Of a DNA stretch of 64,000 nt, positions 54,992 to 63,900 are shown one piece after another; within the stretch, counting starts at the first letter, position 1, and each line of letters begins with the position of its first letter. The notes under the pieces are model-generated. The model saw only the letters and a list, made by a program, of their open reading frames with translations. It was not told the DNA's origin and did not search any database. Source of the stretch: an uncultured Clostridia bacterium (GTDB lineage: Bacteria; Bacillota; Clostridia; TANB77; CAG-508). The position numbers and the translations under genes are program-made. The stretch is from assembly GCA_947385375.1 (NCBI GenBank), contig CANDKR010000002.1, positions 90,959 through 154,958 on the forward strand, given 5' to 3'.

Positions 54992-55033
54992 ACAAAAGTG
55001 CCTGTGCGTATTTCTACACACAGGCGCTTTTGT
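54992..55033. terminator. Bidirectional terminator between the VanZ-like gene and the GC-rich orphan
   Basis: Fifteen-bp stem (ACAAAAGTGCCTGTG / CACAGGCGCTTTTGT, one wobble) with a 12-nt loop. T-rich on the minus strand and suited to end the minus-strand gene. Confidence 0.88.
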
Positions 55034-55061
55034 CTCTACCAAGAGGCAGAGAAGGAATGGT

Positions 55062-56291
55062 TTACATGTTTCGCATCATCCACAACTCGTTTGGGTCGGA
55101 AACTCTGACCGCCAAGGGCGACCAAGCATACCGATAGCCGTACATAGTGTACTTTTCACGGCTGAGCGGATGTCGGCACACAAGTGGCGTTTTCACAGTT
55201 TCAATGCCTTCACCGAAATCAAAGCCGTTCTTTTGATAACGGTTATAGGCATAGCGATAGGCTTGCTTCTGCTTGGCTTGAACATAGGTCATGAAAAGAA
55301 CATTTTCGGTTTCCCAGGGGCCCAAGGGGAAGAGCTTTTCCTTCAGAGCACGGATGTCAACGTTGACCATAATGGGCTGAAGGTGCCGAGCTTTGAAATC
55401 GGACTTCTCGCTTGCAGGGTCTTTCTTGTCACCAGACAGCATATCCACGAATTCCTTGAGCATAAGCTTGTGGTCATACTCAATCAATTCCATAAAATAC
55501 ACTATGGCATCAAGATTGATTGCGCCATCGGGAAGTTGCCTCAGATACGCATTATAGCAGTAGTACAGCCAACCTGCGCCCCAGCCGATATTTTTCTCGC
55601 TGGAAATGATAGAGGCAAGAACTTTTTCTCGCATATCAAAGGCATCAAATTTTGTGCCCTGCTCTTTGAGCTTTGCACAGGTCTCCTCGAACTTGGGAAG
55701 GTCGTAGGGCATCAGGCACTGTCCGTTGATAAACAGTGCGAAGATGTGTGCATACTTTGCCATTTCCAACTTGGTCATAGTATGGCTGGCGGTGTAAGTC
55801 TTAGCGGCTACCAAATCAACCACATAATCCAAACTGCTGAAGTACAGGTCAAAGTATCCCCAGCGGTTAAGCAGATTTAGGTGGCTGTGAGGCTTGATGC
55901 CAGAGGTAGGCTTTTTTGCTTTGTGTTCTTCTGGAATAATCCCCCAAAACTTGCACAGCTCTTTGTACACGTCACGCTGTTCAGCAGCCATTTTGGCGAA
56001 GGCCTTTTCCATATCACCAATGCGAAACTTTTTGACTTGCATAATCGGGATATTGGTGGCCTTGACGATTGACCAAAAGAGCTGACTAACACGGTTCACA
56101 TAGATTTTGTCCGTGTAATTGTCGGCGTCTTCAGCCAAGAGCGTGGGGTCGTTTTCCAGTTGCGCAGCACGGCTTACCATTGAAGCTATGCCGGGCTGGC
56201 AGAAGGGTGGTGCGGTAAGAACATTGCTCGGCGGCCGGAATTCCTCCGGTTTGCTGAGCAGCATAGGCTTTTTGCCTAGCTTGTTACTCAT
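55062..56291 (-). CDS. GC-rich orphan protein, probably acquired
   Basis: 409 aa from the ATG at 56291 (GAGGA about 6 nt upstream); the in-frame TTG at 56312 is less likely. I do not recognise the family. The sequence is rich in Trp, Tyr, Lys and Met, mostly helical in appearance, without signal peptide or long hydrophobic segment, so cytoplasmic. Segments such as NIGWGAGWLYYCYNAYLRQ and PLSREKYTMYGYRYAW are distinctive for a search. GC content is far above that of neighbours, and at least two CGG Arg codons occur (plus-strand 55131-55133 and 56235-56237). It is driven by an AT-rich host-type promoter. Confidence 0.8.
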   Translation of the reverse strand: MSNKLGKKPMLLSKPEEFRPPSNVLTAPPFCQPGIASMVSRAAQLENDPTLLAEDADNYTDKIYVNRVSQLFWSIVKATNIPIMQVKKFRIGDMEKAFAKMAAEQRDVYKELCKFWGIIPEEHKAKKPTSGIKPHSHLNLLNRWGYFDLYFSSLDYVVDLVAAKTYTASHTMTKLEMAKYAHIFALFINGQCLMPYDLPKFEETCAKLKEQGTKFDAFDMREKVLASIISSEKNIGWGAGWLYYCYNAYLRQLPDGAINLDAIVYFMELIEYDHKLMLKEFVDMLSGDKKDPASEKSDFKARHLQPIMVNVDIRALKEKLFPLGPWETENVLFMTYVQAKQKQAYRYAYNRYQKNGFDFGEGIETVKTPLVCRHPLSREKYTMYGYRYAWSPLAVRVSDPNELWMMRNM

Positions 56292-56346
56292 ATCTTTCCT
56301 CATTCCTTTCAACTGTTTTTGGTTGAATTAACAACCTTGAGCTTAT

Positions 56347-56375
56347 ATTATATCACATATTTGCTCATTTGGCAA
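56347..56375 (-). promoter_or_regulatory. Promoter of the GC-rich orphan gene
   Basis: On the minus strand TTGCCA (56375-56370), 17-bp spacer, TATAAT (56352-56347). Confidence 0.75.
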
Positions 56376-56475
56376 AGGTTACATAAAATTTATAATTAAA
56401 GTTTTGATTGAAAACAAGTTCTTTTTATGATATAAAGTAATTAGATTTATAGAAGAACAAAGGAGAAGATATATT

Positions 56476-57078
56476 ATGAAAAATGAAAAAATTATGTGGA
56501 AGATTACACAAGGCATGTATGTGCTTACTACTAAAAATGGCGGTTGCATAGTGGACAGTGTATCACAAGTAAGTGGTGGAGAAAATCCTCTTATTGCTGT
56601 TGCAGTTATGAAAAAGAATTATACTAACGAATTATTAAAAAAGGACGATAAATTCGCAATTTCAGTATTAGGTATGGATGTAGATTCAGAAATTATTAAG
56701 ACCTTTGGCTTTAATTCTGCAAGAGATATTAATAAATTTGAAAATATGAGTATAAGTGAAGTAGAAGGGGTTAACATTATTAATAATTCTTTAGGATATA
56801 TGATATGCGAAATTGTAGATTCTATTGAAAATGATACACATACATTATTTATTGGTAAACTAATTGAAGCTGATATGTTTCAAAATGGTGAAGCAATGAG
56901 TTATGGATATTATCAAGAGCATAAGGAAGAGCTTTTAAAAGTTAAAACTGAGCAAGGGAAAACAGCTTGGATATGTACTATCTGTGGTTATATTTATTAT
57001 GGAGAAGAAGTGCCAGAAGATTATCAATGTCCAGGTTGTGGAGTCGGAAAAGAGTTATTTAAGAAAAAAGAAAATTAG
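56476..57078 (+). CDS. Flavin reductase-rubredoxin fusion (high-molecular-weight rubredoxin)
   Basis: 200 aa. Residues 1-155 form a flavin-reductase-like FMN-binding domain (WKITQGMYVLTTKNGG ... DKFAISVLGMD). The last 40 residues are rubredoxin with the two iron-ligand pairs CTICGY and CPGCG. In acetogens and other clostridia such Hrb proteins pass electrons to flavodiiron proteins that reduce O2 or NO. RBS AAAGGAGA is 8 nt upstream. No flavodiiron gene is in the window. Indicates an anaerobe with oxidative-stress defence. Confidence 0.93.
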   Translation: MKNEKIMWKITQGMYVLTTKNGGCIVDSVSQVSGGENPLIAVAVMKKNYTNELLKKDDKFAISVLGMDVDSEIIKTFGFNSARDINKFENMSISEVEGVNIINNSLGYMICEIVDSIENDTHTLFIGKLIEADMFQNGEAMSYGYYQEHKEELLKVKTEQGKTAWICTICGYIYYGEEVPEDYQCPGCGVGKELFKKKEN

Positions 57079-57087
57079 AAAAAGGCA

Positions 57088-57118
57088 TTGACTTAGAGTT
57101 AACTCTAAGTGATATATA
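57088..57118 (+). promoter_or_regulatory. MerR-type promoter with 20-bp perfect palindrome
   Basis: TTGACT (57088-57093), 19-bp spacer, TATATA (57113-57118). The perfect palindrome ACTTAGAGTTAACTCTAAGT fills 57091-57110. A long spacer with a central dyad is the hallmark of promoters activated by MerR-family regulators, and the sequence is close to AdhR/NmlR-type boxes as I recall them. The regulator gene is not adjacent. Confidence 0.75.
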
Positions 57119-57143
57119 TTAATAGAAGAAAGGAAATGTTTTT

Positions 57144-58034
57144 ATGGAAAAATCAAAAGTTTATTTTACAAAGGAGATAACTCCTGAAAGTATTGTAAAA
57201 ATGTATGAAACCTTAGGTGTATCTCTAACTGGAAATGTGGCTGTTAAATTACATTCTGGAGAAAAAGGAAATCAAAATTATATTAGACCAGAGATGGTAA
57301 AAGCAATAGTTGATAAGGTAAACGGAACAGTTGTTGAATGTAATACTGCTTATGAAGGAGAGAGAAACACAACTGAAAAACACATCAAGTTAATGGAAGA
57401 GCACGGCTGGTCAAAATATTTCAATGTTGACATTATGGATGGTGAAGGCAATGATATGGTTCTAGAAATTCCAAATGGTAAAGTTATTAAGAAAAACTAT
57501 GTTGGTAAAAATCTTGCAAATTACGACTCAATGCTTGTACTATCACATTTTAAAGGACATCCAATGGGCGGATATGGTGGAGCATTAAAACAACTATCAA
57601 TTGGCATTGCTTCTGGCTTTGGAAAAAGCTATATTCACTGTGTTGGAAATGAACACGGTACTTTTGAAGATATGTTTAAAGTAGACCAATTACAATTTTT
57701 AGAGGCAATGGCTGATAGTGCATCATCAGTAGTAAAATACTTTAAAGATAAAAACATGCCAGTTGTATATATAAATGTAATGTGCAATATGAGTGTTGAC
57801 TGTGATTGCTGTGCTGTTGCAGAAGATCCTTGTATGAAAGATATAGGAATATTAGCTTCTCTTGACCCAATTGCAATTGATGAGGCTTGTATTGATTTAG
57901 TTAAGAACTCAAATGATGAAGGAAGAGACCATTTATTAGAAAGAATAAATTCAAAACACGGAACTCATACAATAGATGCAGCCTATGAGCTAGGCTTTGG
58001 AAGCAAAGAATATGAGTTAATAAATATTGATTAG
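57144..58034 (+). CDS. DUF362 protein
   Basis: 296 aa. VAVKLHSGEKGNQNYIRPEMVKAIVD, the LSHFKGHPMGGYGGALKQLSIG core and CDCCAVAEDPCMKDIG identify DUF362, a family of putative iron-sulfur or metal-handling proteins. The separate 4Fe-4S ferredoxin domain found in many members is absent. RBS AAAGGA is 8 nt upstream. First gene of a three-gene operon under a MerR-type promoter, suggesting a stress-linked redox role. The biochemical function is unknown. Confidence 0.88.
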   Translation: MEKSKVYFTKEITPESIVKMYETLGVSLTGNVAVKLHSGEKGNQNYIRPEMVKAIVDKVNGTVVECNTAYEGERNTTEKHIKLMEEHGWSKYFNVDIMDGEGNDMVLEIPNGKVIKKNYVGKNLANYDSMLVLSHFKGHPMGGYGGALKQLSIGIASGFGKSYIHCVGNEHGTFEDMFKVDQLQFLEAMADSASSVVKYFKDKNMPVVYINVMCNMSVDCDCCAVAEDPCMKDIGILASLDPIAIDEACIDLVKNSNDEGRDHLLERINSKHGTHTIDAAYELGFGSKEYELINID

Positions 58035-58047
58035 GAGGAAATTTGCT

Positions 58048-58614
58048 ATGTTAGAGAAAGTAAAAGATTTAAAAAAGGAAAATCGTTTAGTAGAGATTTT
58101 ATCAAGTACAAAAGCAAAATATATCGTTGGAACAGTTTTACTTAGTGCAATCGGCGTTGCATTACCTAGAATATTCCATGTTTTAGCTGGTAGCAGTAGT
58201 GGAGCAACTTTCTTACCAATGCATATTGCAGTTTTGGTTGCTTCATTAACATTTGGAGCTTTATCAGGAAGTATTGTTGCCGGAAGTTCAATAATTTGCA
58301 GTTATCTGTTAACAGGAATGCCAGCTCTTGCAAGACTTCCATATATGCTAATTGAGCTTGTTATTTATGCAGTTTTATTAAGCACTTTGAATAAGAAATT
58401 TAATTCTTATGTTTCATTAATTGCAACAATTATTTTAGGTAGAGTTCTATATGCAGGAGTTTTATTTGTAGCAATAAATGTTTTAGGTTTCCAAACTTAT
58501 GGAATATCAGTAATTGAAAGCATTAAAGTAGGGCTACCTGGAATTGTTATTCAATTAGCTAGCGTTCCTTTTATCGTAAAAGCTATAAAGAAAGGAATTA
58601 AACTAGATGCCTAG
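58048..58614 (+). CDS. ECF transporter S component
   Basis: 188 aa from the ATG at 58048 (AGGAGGA 9 nt upstream); an earlier in-frame start at 58027 overlaps the previous gene. Six hydrophobic segments with the ECF S-component pattern (IGVALPRIFHVL, GATFLPMHIAVLVASLTFGALSGSIVAG, PYMLIELVIYAVL). It would bind a vitamin or related micronutrient and use a shared energising module encoded elsewhere. The substrate cannot be assigned. Confidence 0.85.
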   Translation: MLEKVKDLKKENRLVEILSSTKAKYIVGTVLLSAIGVALPRIFHVLAGSSSGATFLPMHIAVLVASLTFGALSGSIVAGSSIICSYLLTGMPALARLPYMLIELVIYAVLLSTLNKKFNSYVSLIATIILGRVLYAGVLFVAINVLGFQTYGISVIESIKVGLPGIVIQLASVPFIVKAIKKGIKLDA

Positions 58615-59014
58615 ACTAGAAGATTTGAAAGAAATCTTACACGAAAAAAATGCTTCTTTAGTAGTTGGATATGCAAATGGAGAGGTAAAAGAATATTATA
58701 AAAATAGGATAAATGATATTAAAGATATTTTACACGAAGATGAAAGTGCACTTAAAGGTGCAATTATTGCAGATAAAGTAATAGGGAAGGTAGCAAGTAG
58801 TGTTTTAGTAGTAGCAGGTGTAAAAGAGATTTACACAGATGTTTTAAGCAGGTATGCAGTTCCAGTGCTTGAAGAAAACCATATAAAATATGAGTATGAA
58901 AAGCTAGTACCTTATGTTCAGAACAACGCTAAAGATGGCATGTGTCCAATGGAAAATAAATTTAGGGACGAAAAAGATATTCATATAGTATATAATGAAA
59001 TGATAAATAAATAG
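58607..59014 (+). CDS. DUF1893 protein
   Basis: 135 aa; LKEILHEKNASLVVGYANGEVKEYY and DKVIGKVASSVLVVAGVKEIYTDVLSR match DUF1893, a family with a cytidine-deaminase-like fold but no established reaction. Overlaps the ECF gene by 8 bp, so translationally coupled. Third gene of the operon; three clustered genes of unknown function under one stress-type promoter are worth a joint study. Confidence 0.85.
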   Translation: MPRLEDLKEILHEKNASLVVGYANGEVKEYYKNRINDIKDILHEDESALKGAIIADKVIGKVASSVLVVAGVKEIYTDVLSRYAVPVLEENHIKYEYEKLVPYVQNNAKDGMCPMENKFRDEKDIHIVYNEMINK

Positions 59015-59025
59015 AACAAATAAAA

Positions 59026-59057
59026 GGCAAGTGGTTATTGAAACTACTTGCTTTTTA
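59026..59057 (+). terminator. Terminator of the DUF362-ECF-DUF1893 operon
   Basis: Ten-bp stem GCAAGTGGTT / AACTACTTGC (one wobble), extended by A-T pairs, then T5. Confidence 0.88.
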
Positions 59058-59101
59058 TGATATAAATTATTTAGAAATAACTTAAGAATAGAGGGAAAAA
59101 T

Positions 59102-59974
59102 ATGGAATTAATTAAAGTTGGAGAGAAGACCTATTATATAAAAAATCCTACTAATATAGGAATTTATAAAGTAGATGAGGAAAATGTTTATTTAATTGAT
59201 AGTGGAAATGACAAAGATGCTGGAAAGAAGATTATAAAGATAGTAGAAGAGCAAGGTTGGAAAATAAAAGGAATAATAAACACACATTCTAATGCAGACC
59301 ATATAGGCGGAAATAAAGTAATTCAAGATAGAACTGGCTGTGCTATTTATGCTTATAATATTGAGAAGTCTTTTACTGAAAATCCTATATTAGAGCCATC
59401 ATTTTTGTATGGTGGATATCCTTTTAAAGATCTTAGAAATAAGTTTTTACTTGCCAAAGAGTCTACTGTAACAAACATAGAAAATAATCTTCCTGAAGGC
59501 TTAGAGTATATTTCTTTAAAAGGACATTTCTTTGATATGATAGGAATAAAAACTAGTGATGATGTGTACTTTTTGGCAGATTCTTTGTTTAGTGAAGAAA
59601 CTATCATGAAATATCATTTGTTTTTCATATATGATGTAAGAGAATACCTGAATACTTTAGATTATTTAGATACTTTAAAAGGAAGTTTATTTATCCCTTC
59701 ACATTGTGAAGCTAGTACAGATATAAAGCTTTTAACTAGTTTAAACAGAAATAAAATCCATGAAGTGCTAGAGGTTATTACTAAGTATTGCGAAAAAGAA
59801 GTTACTTTTGAAGAGATACTTAAATACATATTTGATAAATATTCTTTAGTTATGAACGCTAATCAATATGTATTAATAGGAAGCACAATAAGGTCTTACT
59901 TATCATATCTATATGACGAAGGCAAAATTACTTATGAATTTAAAGATAATAAGATGTTGTGGAAAAAGTTATAA
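59102..59974 (+). CDS. MBL-fold metallohydrolase
   Basis: 290 aa. Metal motif NTHSNADHIGGN is HxNxDH, with Asn in place of the second His of the usual HxHxDH. LKGHFFDMIGI and FLADSLFS supply the later ligands, and PSHCE the last His. The C-terminal 80 aa form a winged-helix-like extension. Substrate unknown. RBS GAGGGA is 8 nt upstream. Monocistronic or leading the thioesterase gene 28 bp downstream. Confidence 0.88.
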   Translation: MELIKVGEKTYYIKNPTNIGIYKVDEENVYLIDSGNDKDAGKKIIKIVEEQGWKIKGIINTHSNADHIGGNKVIQDRTGCAIYAYNIEKSFTENPILEPSFLYGGYPFKDLRNKFLLAKESTVTNIENNLPEGLEYISLKGHFFDMIGIKTSDDVYFLADSLFSEETIMKYHLFFIYDVREYLNTLDYLDTLKGSLFIPSHCEASTDIKLLTSLNRNKIHEVLEVITKYCEKEVTFEEILKYIFDKYSLVMNANQYVLIGSTIRSYLSYLYDEGKITYEFKDNKMLWKKL

Positions 59975-60002
59975 TATTTAATAAAATGTAGGAGAGAAGA
60001 AA

Positions 60003-60428
60003 ATGAATTTTATTTATGAGAGAAAAGTCAATTATTATGAAACAGATAAAATGGGAGTTGTACATCATTCAAATTATATAAGATATATGGAAGAAGCTAG
60101 ATGTACTTGGATGGAAGATTTTGGCTTACCATTTTCAGTTTTAGAAGAAAATGGCATTACAATTCCAGTTTTATCAGTTAATTGTAATTATAAATATCAT
60201 GCTACTTTTGGAGATACAATTATTATAAGGACTTTTGCCAAAGAATACACAGGAGTCAAAATGATTATTGGATATGAAATAACAGATAAAAAAGGTGAAA
60301 AAGTATTTCTTACAGGCGAAACAAAACACTGTTTTACTAGTAAAGAGCTAAAACCTATAAACTTAAAGAAGAACTATCCTGAATTTCACGAGAAATTCCA
60401 GTCATTATTAGAAGAACCGGAGAGTTGA
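60003..60428 (+). CDS. YbgC/4HBT-type acyl-CoA thioesterase
   Basis: 141 aa single hot-dog domain. YYETDKMGVVHHSNYIRYMEEAR contains the catalytic Asp and the HHSNY motif of YbgC/FcbC-type 4-hydroxybenzoyl-CoA thioesterases. RBS AGGAGAG is 7 nt upstream. Distinct from the acyl-ACP thioesterase at 51455. Stops at TGA, showing that TGA is used as a stop in this genome. Confidence 0.93.
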   Translation: MNFIYERKVNYYETDKMGVVHHSNYIRYMEEARCTWMEDFGLPFSVLEENGITIPVLSVNCNYKYHATFGDTIIIRTFAKEYTGVKMIIGYEITDKKGEKVFLTGETKHCFTSKELKPINLKKNYPEFHEKFQSLLEEPES

Positions 60429-60482
60429 TATGATAAAATAATAATGGCAGTAAATTGTAAATAAAATGTAATATGGAAAAGA

Positions 60483-60512
60483 TAGACAAGTTCTTATTAG
60501 TAATGATATAAT
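60483..60512 (+). promoter_or_regulatory. Predicted promoter of the cohesin-like surface protein
   Basis: TAGACA (60483-60488), 18-bp spacer, TATAAT (60507-60512). Confidence 0.6.
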
Positions 60513-60555
60513 GATGACGAATATGTAAAATATGTATTCCATAAGGAGGAAACAG

Positions 60556-61311
60556 ATGAAAAAGTTTTTAAAGATAGGCATAGTGCTATTAACAGTAGTA
60601 CTTGTATGTACTTACGCATATGCAGAAATTAAGTGCAAGGTTGAATTAAAAAGTGATAAGAAAGAAGTTGCTAAAGAAACTGAATTTGTTGTAAAAGTAG
60701 ATTTAGCAGATGTTGAAGCAGAAAAAGGAATTATTACACTTGGTGCAACTTTAGAGTATGATGATGCAAATTTAGAATTAGTTAAGTTAGAAGGAAAAAA
60801 CGGTTGGGCAAACCCTTCTTACAATGAAGAAAATGGAAAATTTGTAATGGACAGAAATGAACCTACAACAGAGGGAGAAACAGCAATCGAGATTACATTT
60901 AAGTCAAAAGATACAGCTAAAAAAGATATTGAAGTTACTTTAAAAGAAGTTTCAGTTGCTAATGGAGATGATAAATCTGATTTAGAGGATGCTTCTACTA
61001 AAATAACTATTAAAGGTGATAGCAAAAAAGACAACACAACTGAAGAGAACAAAACTAGCGAAAATACTACTAAAGAAAATACAACACCAATATCAAAAAC
61101 AAATACTAATATAACAAGAAACACAAATACAAATGTTGCTAAAAACACAACAAACACAGCAACAGTAGCAAGCACAGATATTCCAAAGGCTGGTGACACA
61201 AACATTGTTACAATGGTTTTTGCAATAGCAACAGCAGCTTTATGTGTACTTTATTTCGGAAAACTAAATGAAATTAAGAAAAAAGAACATGATATGAATA
61301 TTGAAAAATAA
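60556..61311 (+). CDS. Cohesin-like surface protein with C-terminal anchor
   Basis: 251 aa from the ATG at 60556 (AAGGAGGA 6 nt upstream). Signal peptide (MKKFLKIGIVLLTVVLVCTYAYA). A domain of about 130 aa shows the cohesin-type beta pattern (KVDLADVEAEKGIITLGATLEYDD, LELVKLEG, IEITFKSKDT). Next comes a Thr/Asn-rich linker (about 165-210), then IPKAGDTN, a hydrophobic helix and a basic tail. The PKAG motif before the helix resembles a degenerate sortase signal; the protein could simply be membrane-anchored. It may bind a dockerin-bearing partner encoded elsewhere. Confidence 0.82.
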   Translation: MKKFLKIGIVLLTVVLVCTYAYAEIKCKVELKSDKKEVAKETEFVVKVDLADVEAEKGIITLGATLEYDDANLELVKLEGKNGWANPSYNEENGKFVMDRNEPTTEGETAIEITFKSKDTAKKDIEVTLKEVSVANGDDKSDLEDASTKITIKGDSKKDNTTEENKTSENTTKENTTPISKTNTNITRNTNTNVAKNTTNTATVASTDIPKAGDTNIVTMVFAIATAALCVLYFGKLNEIKKKEHDMNIEK

Positions 61312-61316
61312 TTAAT

Positions 61317-61345
61317 AAATCAGACTAGAAATAGTCTGATTTTTA
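61317..61345 (+). terminator. Terminator after the cohesin-like gene
   Basis: Ten-bp stem AAATCAGACT / AGTCTGATTT, a 6-nt loop, then T-run. Confidence 0.88.
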
Positions 61346-61374
61346 ATATATAATTACTTTTGAGAGGTGTACTT

Positions 61375-62097
61375 ATGATAGAAATAAAGAATGTTAGTGA
61401 ATCATATGTTGATGGAATAAAAGTAATCGATAATATGAATATAACAATGGATGATGGAATTGTGTTTGGTTTTATTGGACCAAATGGAGCAGGAAAAACT
61501 ACTACAATTGAGATGATAACAGGTGTTCTAGGTATGGACGAAGGTGATATTTTAATTGATGGAAAAAGCATCAAAAAAGACCCAATTGAAGCTAAAAAGC
61601 AGTTTGGTTTTGTACCAGATACACCGGATGTTTTTGAGAAATTAACTGGTTTGGAATATTTGAATTTTGTTGGTGATGTCTATGAAGTTTCAGCTGATAA
61701 AAGATTAGAAATAGTTGAAAAATTGGCAAAGGAATTTAATATATATAATCACTTAAAAGATAGGATACAAAGCTATTCACATGGTATGAAGCAAAAACTT
61801 CTTATAATTAGTGTTCTTATGCATAATCCTAAAAATTGGATTTTGGACGAACCAATGACAGGTCTTGATCCAAAGGCATCATATACTTTAAAACAATTAA
61901 TGAAAGAGCATAGTGAGCAAGGGAATACTGTGTTTTTCTCAACTCACGTATTAGAAGTTGCAGAGAAAATATGCGATAAAATTGCAGTGATTGATAAAGG
62001 CAAAATAATATTTGTTGGAACAGTTGAAGAGCTAAAAGAGAAGTCAAAAAATAACACTTCTTTGGAAGAGTCTTTCTTGAAAATAATAGAAGAATAG
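61375..62097 (+). CDS. ABC transporter ATPase
   Basis: 240 aa from the ATG at 61375, 6 nt after GAGGTG. Walker A GPNGAGKTT, Q-loop FVPDTPDVFEKLTG, signature YSHGMKQKL, Walker B NWILDEP with D-loop TGLDPKA and H-loop STH. ABC-2 exporter type. The permease gene follows 9 bp after the usual spacing. This gene has an intact GLDP D-loop in one frame, in contrast to the interrupted one at 44314. Confidence 0.93.
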   Translation: MIEIKNVSESYVDGIKVIDNMNITMDDGIVFGFIGPNGAGKTTTIEMITGVLGMDEGDILIDGKSIKKDPIEAKKQFGFVPDTPDVFEKLTGLEYLNFVGDVYEVSADKRLEIVEKLAKEFNIYNHLKDRIQSYSHGMKQKLLIISVLMHNPKNWILDEPMTGLDPKASYTLKQLMKEHSEQGNTVFFSTHVLEVAEKICDKIAVIDKGKIIFVGTVEELKEKSKNNTSLEESFLKIIEE

Positions 62098-62112
62098 GAA
62101 GGAAGAGTGTTT

Positions 62113-63744
62113 ATGAAAGCTTTAACTGAAGTAATCTCCAAGAATTCTAGAAGAAAAGAAGAGAAGCTAGGAGCAACTTTTAAAGAAAAGGCTTTGTCAG
62201 TATTTGCCTTTATTATTGTATTTTCATTTTTAGCAGTAATTATGGAAGTTGCAAGTATATATGTAACAAAGAAATTAAGTGAATTTAATCAGACTTATGC
62301 CTTTGTAAACTTATTGCTACTAATGAATTTTGTTATATTACTAACCAAAAGTATTTTTGAAAGTTTGAATGTACTTTATTTTTCGCGTGATTTAAGAATT
62401 TTATTAAGAATGCCTTTGAAATCAAAAGATATTTTACATGCAAAGCTTGTTAATATGATTATTTCAGAATATATGATGGAAATAATCATGCTAGCAATTC
62501 CGATAGTAGTTTATGGAATTTATACAAAAGTAGCACCACTTTTTTATGTATATATGATATGCGTTTTGTTAGTACTTCCAATAATTCCGATAATGCTAGT
62601 ATCATTTATAATCGCTGTAATTATGCGATTTACAAATATGATAAAAAACAAGAGTAAAGTTCTATATATCACAATAATTGCTACTGTTTTGATAGTTAGC
62701 GCTTTAACAATTGCATTAAGTAGTTCTGACAATTCAAGTTTTGAAGAAGTCGTTCTTAACGCAAATGGCTTAGCCGAAAAGATTGCAAATTATTTTATAT
62801 TAATTAAGCCAATTATGAATACTTTGTTAAACTATGATAATATTAATGGATTGTTTAATTTCCTTATATACCTAGCAGAAAGCGTGGTAATATATGTTGT
62901 ACTTTTAGAGCTTATGTCAAAAATTTATCTAAAAGGTGCAATTGGAACTGTTATAAATAGCAATATTGAGAAAATTGATGACAAACCATTAGAACTTGCT
63001 GATTTCAAGAAAAAATCAAAATATAAATCATATGTCTATAAAGAATTAAAAACAATGATTAGAACTCATATATTTTGCATCCAATGTTTGATTATGCCAC
63101 TTGCATACCCATTATTAGTGTTCTTTTGCATAGTGTTCTTTCTAAGTTTTGCAAATGAAGTTGGTGGAGATTCTTTAAACAGGTTTTATGAAGGCTTACG
63201 AAGAGCTTCAGGTTTAGCAATCTTTTTAAGCATTGGACAAACTTTATATATGATGAATTTTTCATCAATAATCGCATTTTCAAGAGAAAGCATAAATGCA
63301 ATTATGGTTAAATATTTACCATTACCTTTGAAAAAGCAATTAAATTTAAAGATTAGTATAGGAATTTTGACAAATATGTTTTCTAGTTTTTTAGTAGCTA
63401 TAACTTACTATCTTTGCTTAAAAAGTCCGTTAAATACGTTATTATTGTTTGCAGGATTAACACTATTAAATTTTATTGGAGAAAAGTATAAAGTATTAAT
63501 AGATTTACGAAATCCGCAATTAAAATGGGATAGCGAATACACTATGATGAAGCAAAATACAAATGTTATGTATGTTTTATTTTATACCTTTATTGTAATA
63601 ATGATTTTAGTTGCAACTAGTTTTATGGTACAAACTACATTGATGTATTTATTTGCAGTAGTAGCAGCAACATTGATAATAAATACAATTATAGACGAAC
63701 ATATTTATCAAAATCAAGATGAAATATTTAAGAAGTTGTTTTAA
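62113..63744 (+). CDS. ABC exporter permease (large ABC-2-like)
   Basis: 543 aa from the ATG at 62113 (AGGAAGGAAG upstream); the GTG at 62107 is too close to the RBS. About 12 hydrophobic segments, with LRILLRMPLKSKDILHAKLVN after the second pair, typical of the large Firmicutes permeases paired with ABC-2-type ATPases. Substrate unknown. Last complete gene of the window. Confidence 0.88.
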   Translation: MKALTEVISKNSRRKEEKLGATFKEKALSVFAFIIVFSFLAVIMEVASIYVTKKLSEFNQTYAFVNLLLLMNFVILLTKSIFESLNVLYFSRDLRILLRMPLKSKDILHAKLVNMIISEYMMEIIMLAIPIVVYGIYTKVAPLFYVYMICVLLVLPIIPIMLVSFIIAVIMRFTNMIKNKSKVLYITIIATVLIVSALTIALSSSDNSSFEEVVLNANGLAEKIANYFILIKPIMNTLLNYDNINGLFNFLIYLAESVVIYVVLLELMSKIYLKGAIGTVINSNIEKIDDKPLELADFKKKSKYKSYVYKELKTMIRTHIFCIQCLIMPLAYPLLVFFCIVFFLSFANEVGGDSLNRFYEGLRRASGLAIFLSIGQTLYMMNFSSIIAFSRESINAIMVKYLPLPLKKQLNLKISIGILTNMFSSFLVAITYYLCLKSPLNTLLLFAGLTLLNFIGEKYKVLIDLRNPQLKWDSEYTMMKQNTNVMYVLFYTFIVIMILVATSFMVQTTLMYLFAVVAATLIINTIIDEHIYQNQDEIFKKLF

Positions 63745-63835
63745 TTACTTGAATATTGAATTGTTGCAAGGATTTAGACTTATGAGTTCTAATCTGACAG
63801 GATTAATGGAAATTTATTTATATTTGAAAAAAATA

Positions 63836-63865
63836 TTGACATTTGTATATATCTTGTGCTATTAT
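63836..63865 (+). promoter_or_regulatory. Strong promoter with extended -10 before the 50-bp repeats
   Basis: TTGACA (63836-63841), 18-bp spacer, TATTAT (63860-63865) preceded by TG one base upstream. It directs transcription into the tandem repeats. No ORF with an RBS follows within the window. Confidence 0.75.
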
Positions 63866-63900
63866 GAATATAATATATTAAGAACACAAGTTTTTAATAA

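Noticed and set aside
55170..55880. Plus-strand ORFs inside the GC-rich orphan gene
   Set aside because: Open only because the region is GC-rich; no RBS or promoter, while the minus-strand frame has both.
55045..56310. Inverted repeats around the GC-rich orphan gene like those of the secreted cassettes
   Set aside because: Only an 8-bp AAGGAATG/CATTCCTT match was found, which can be chance.
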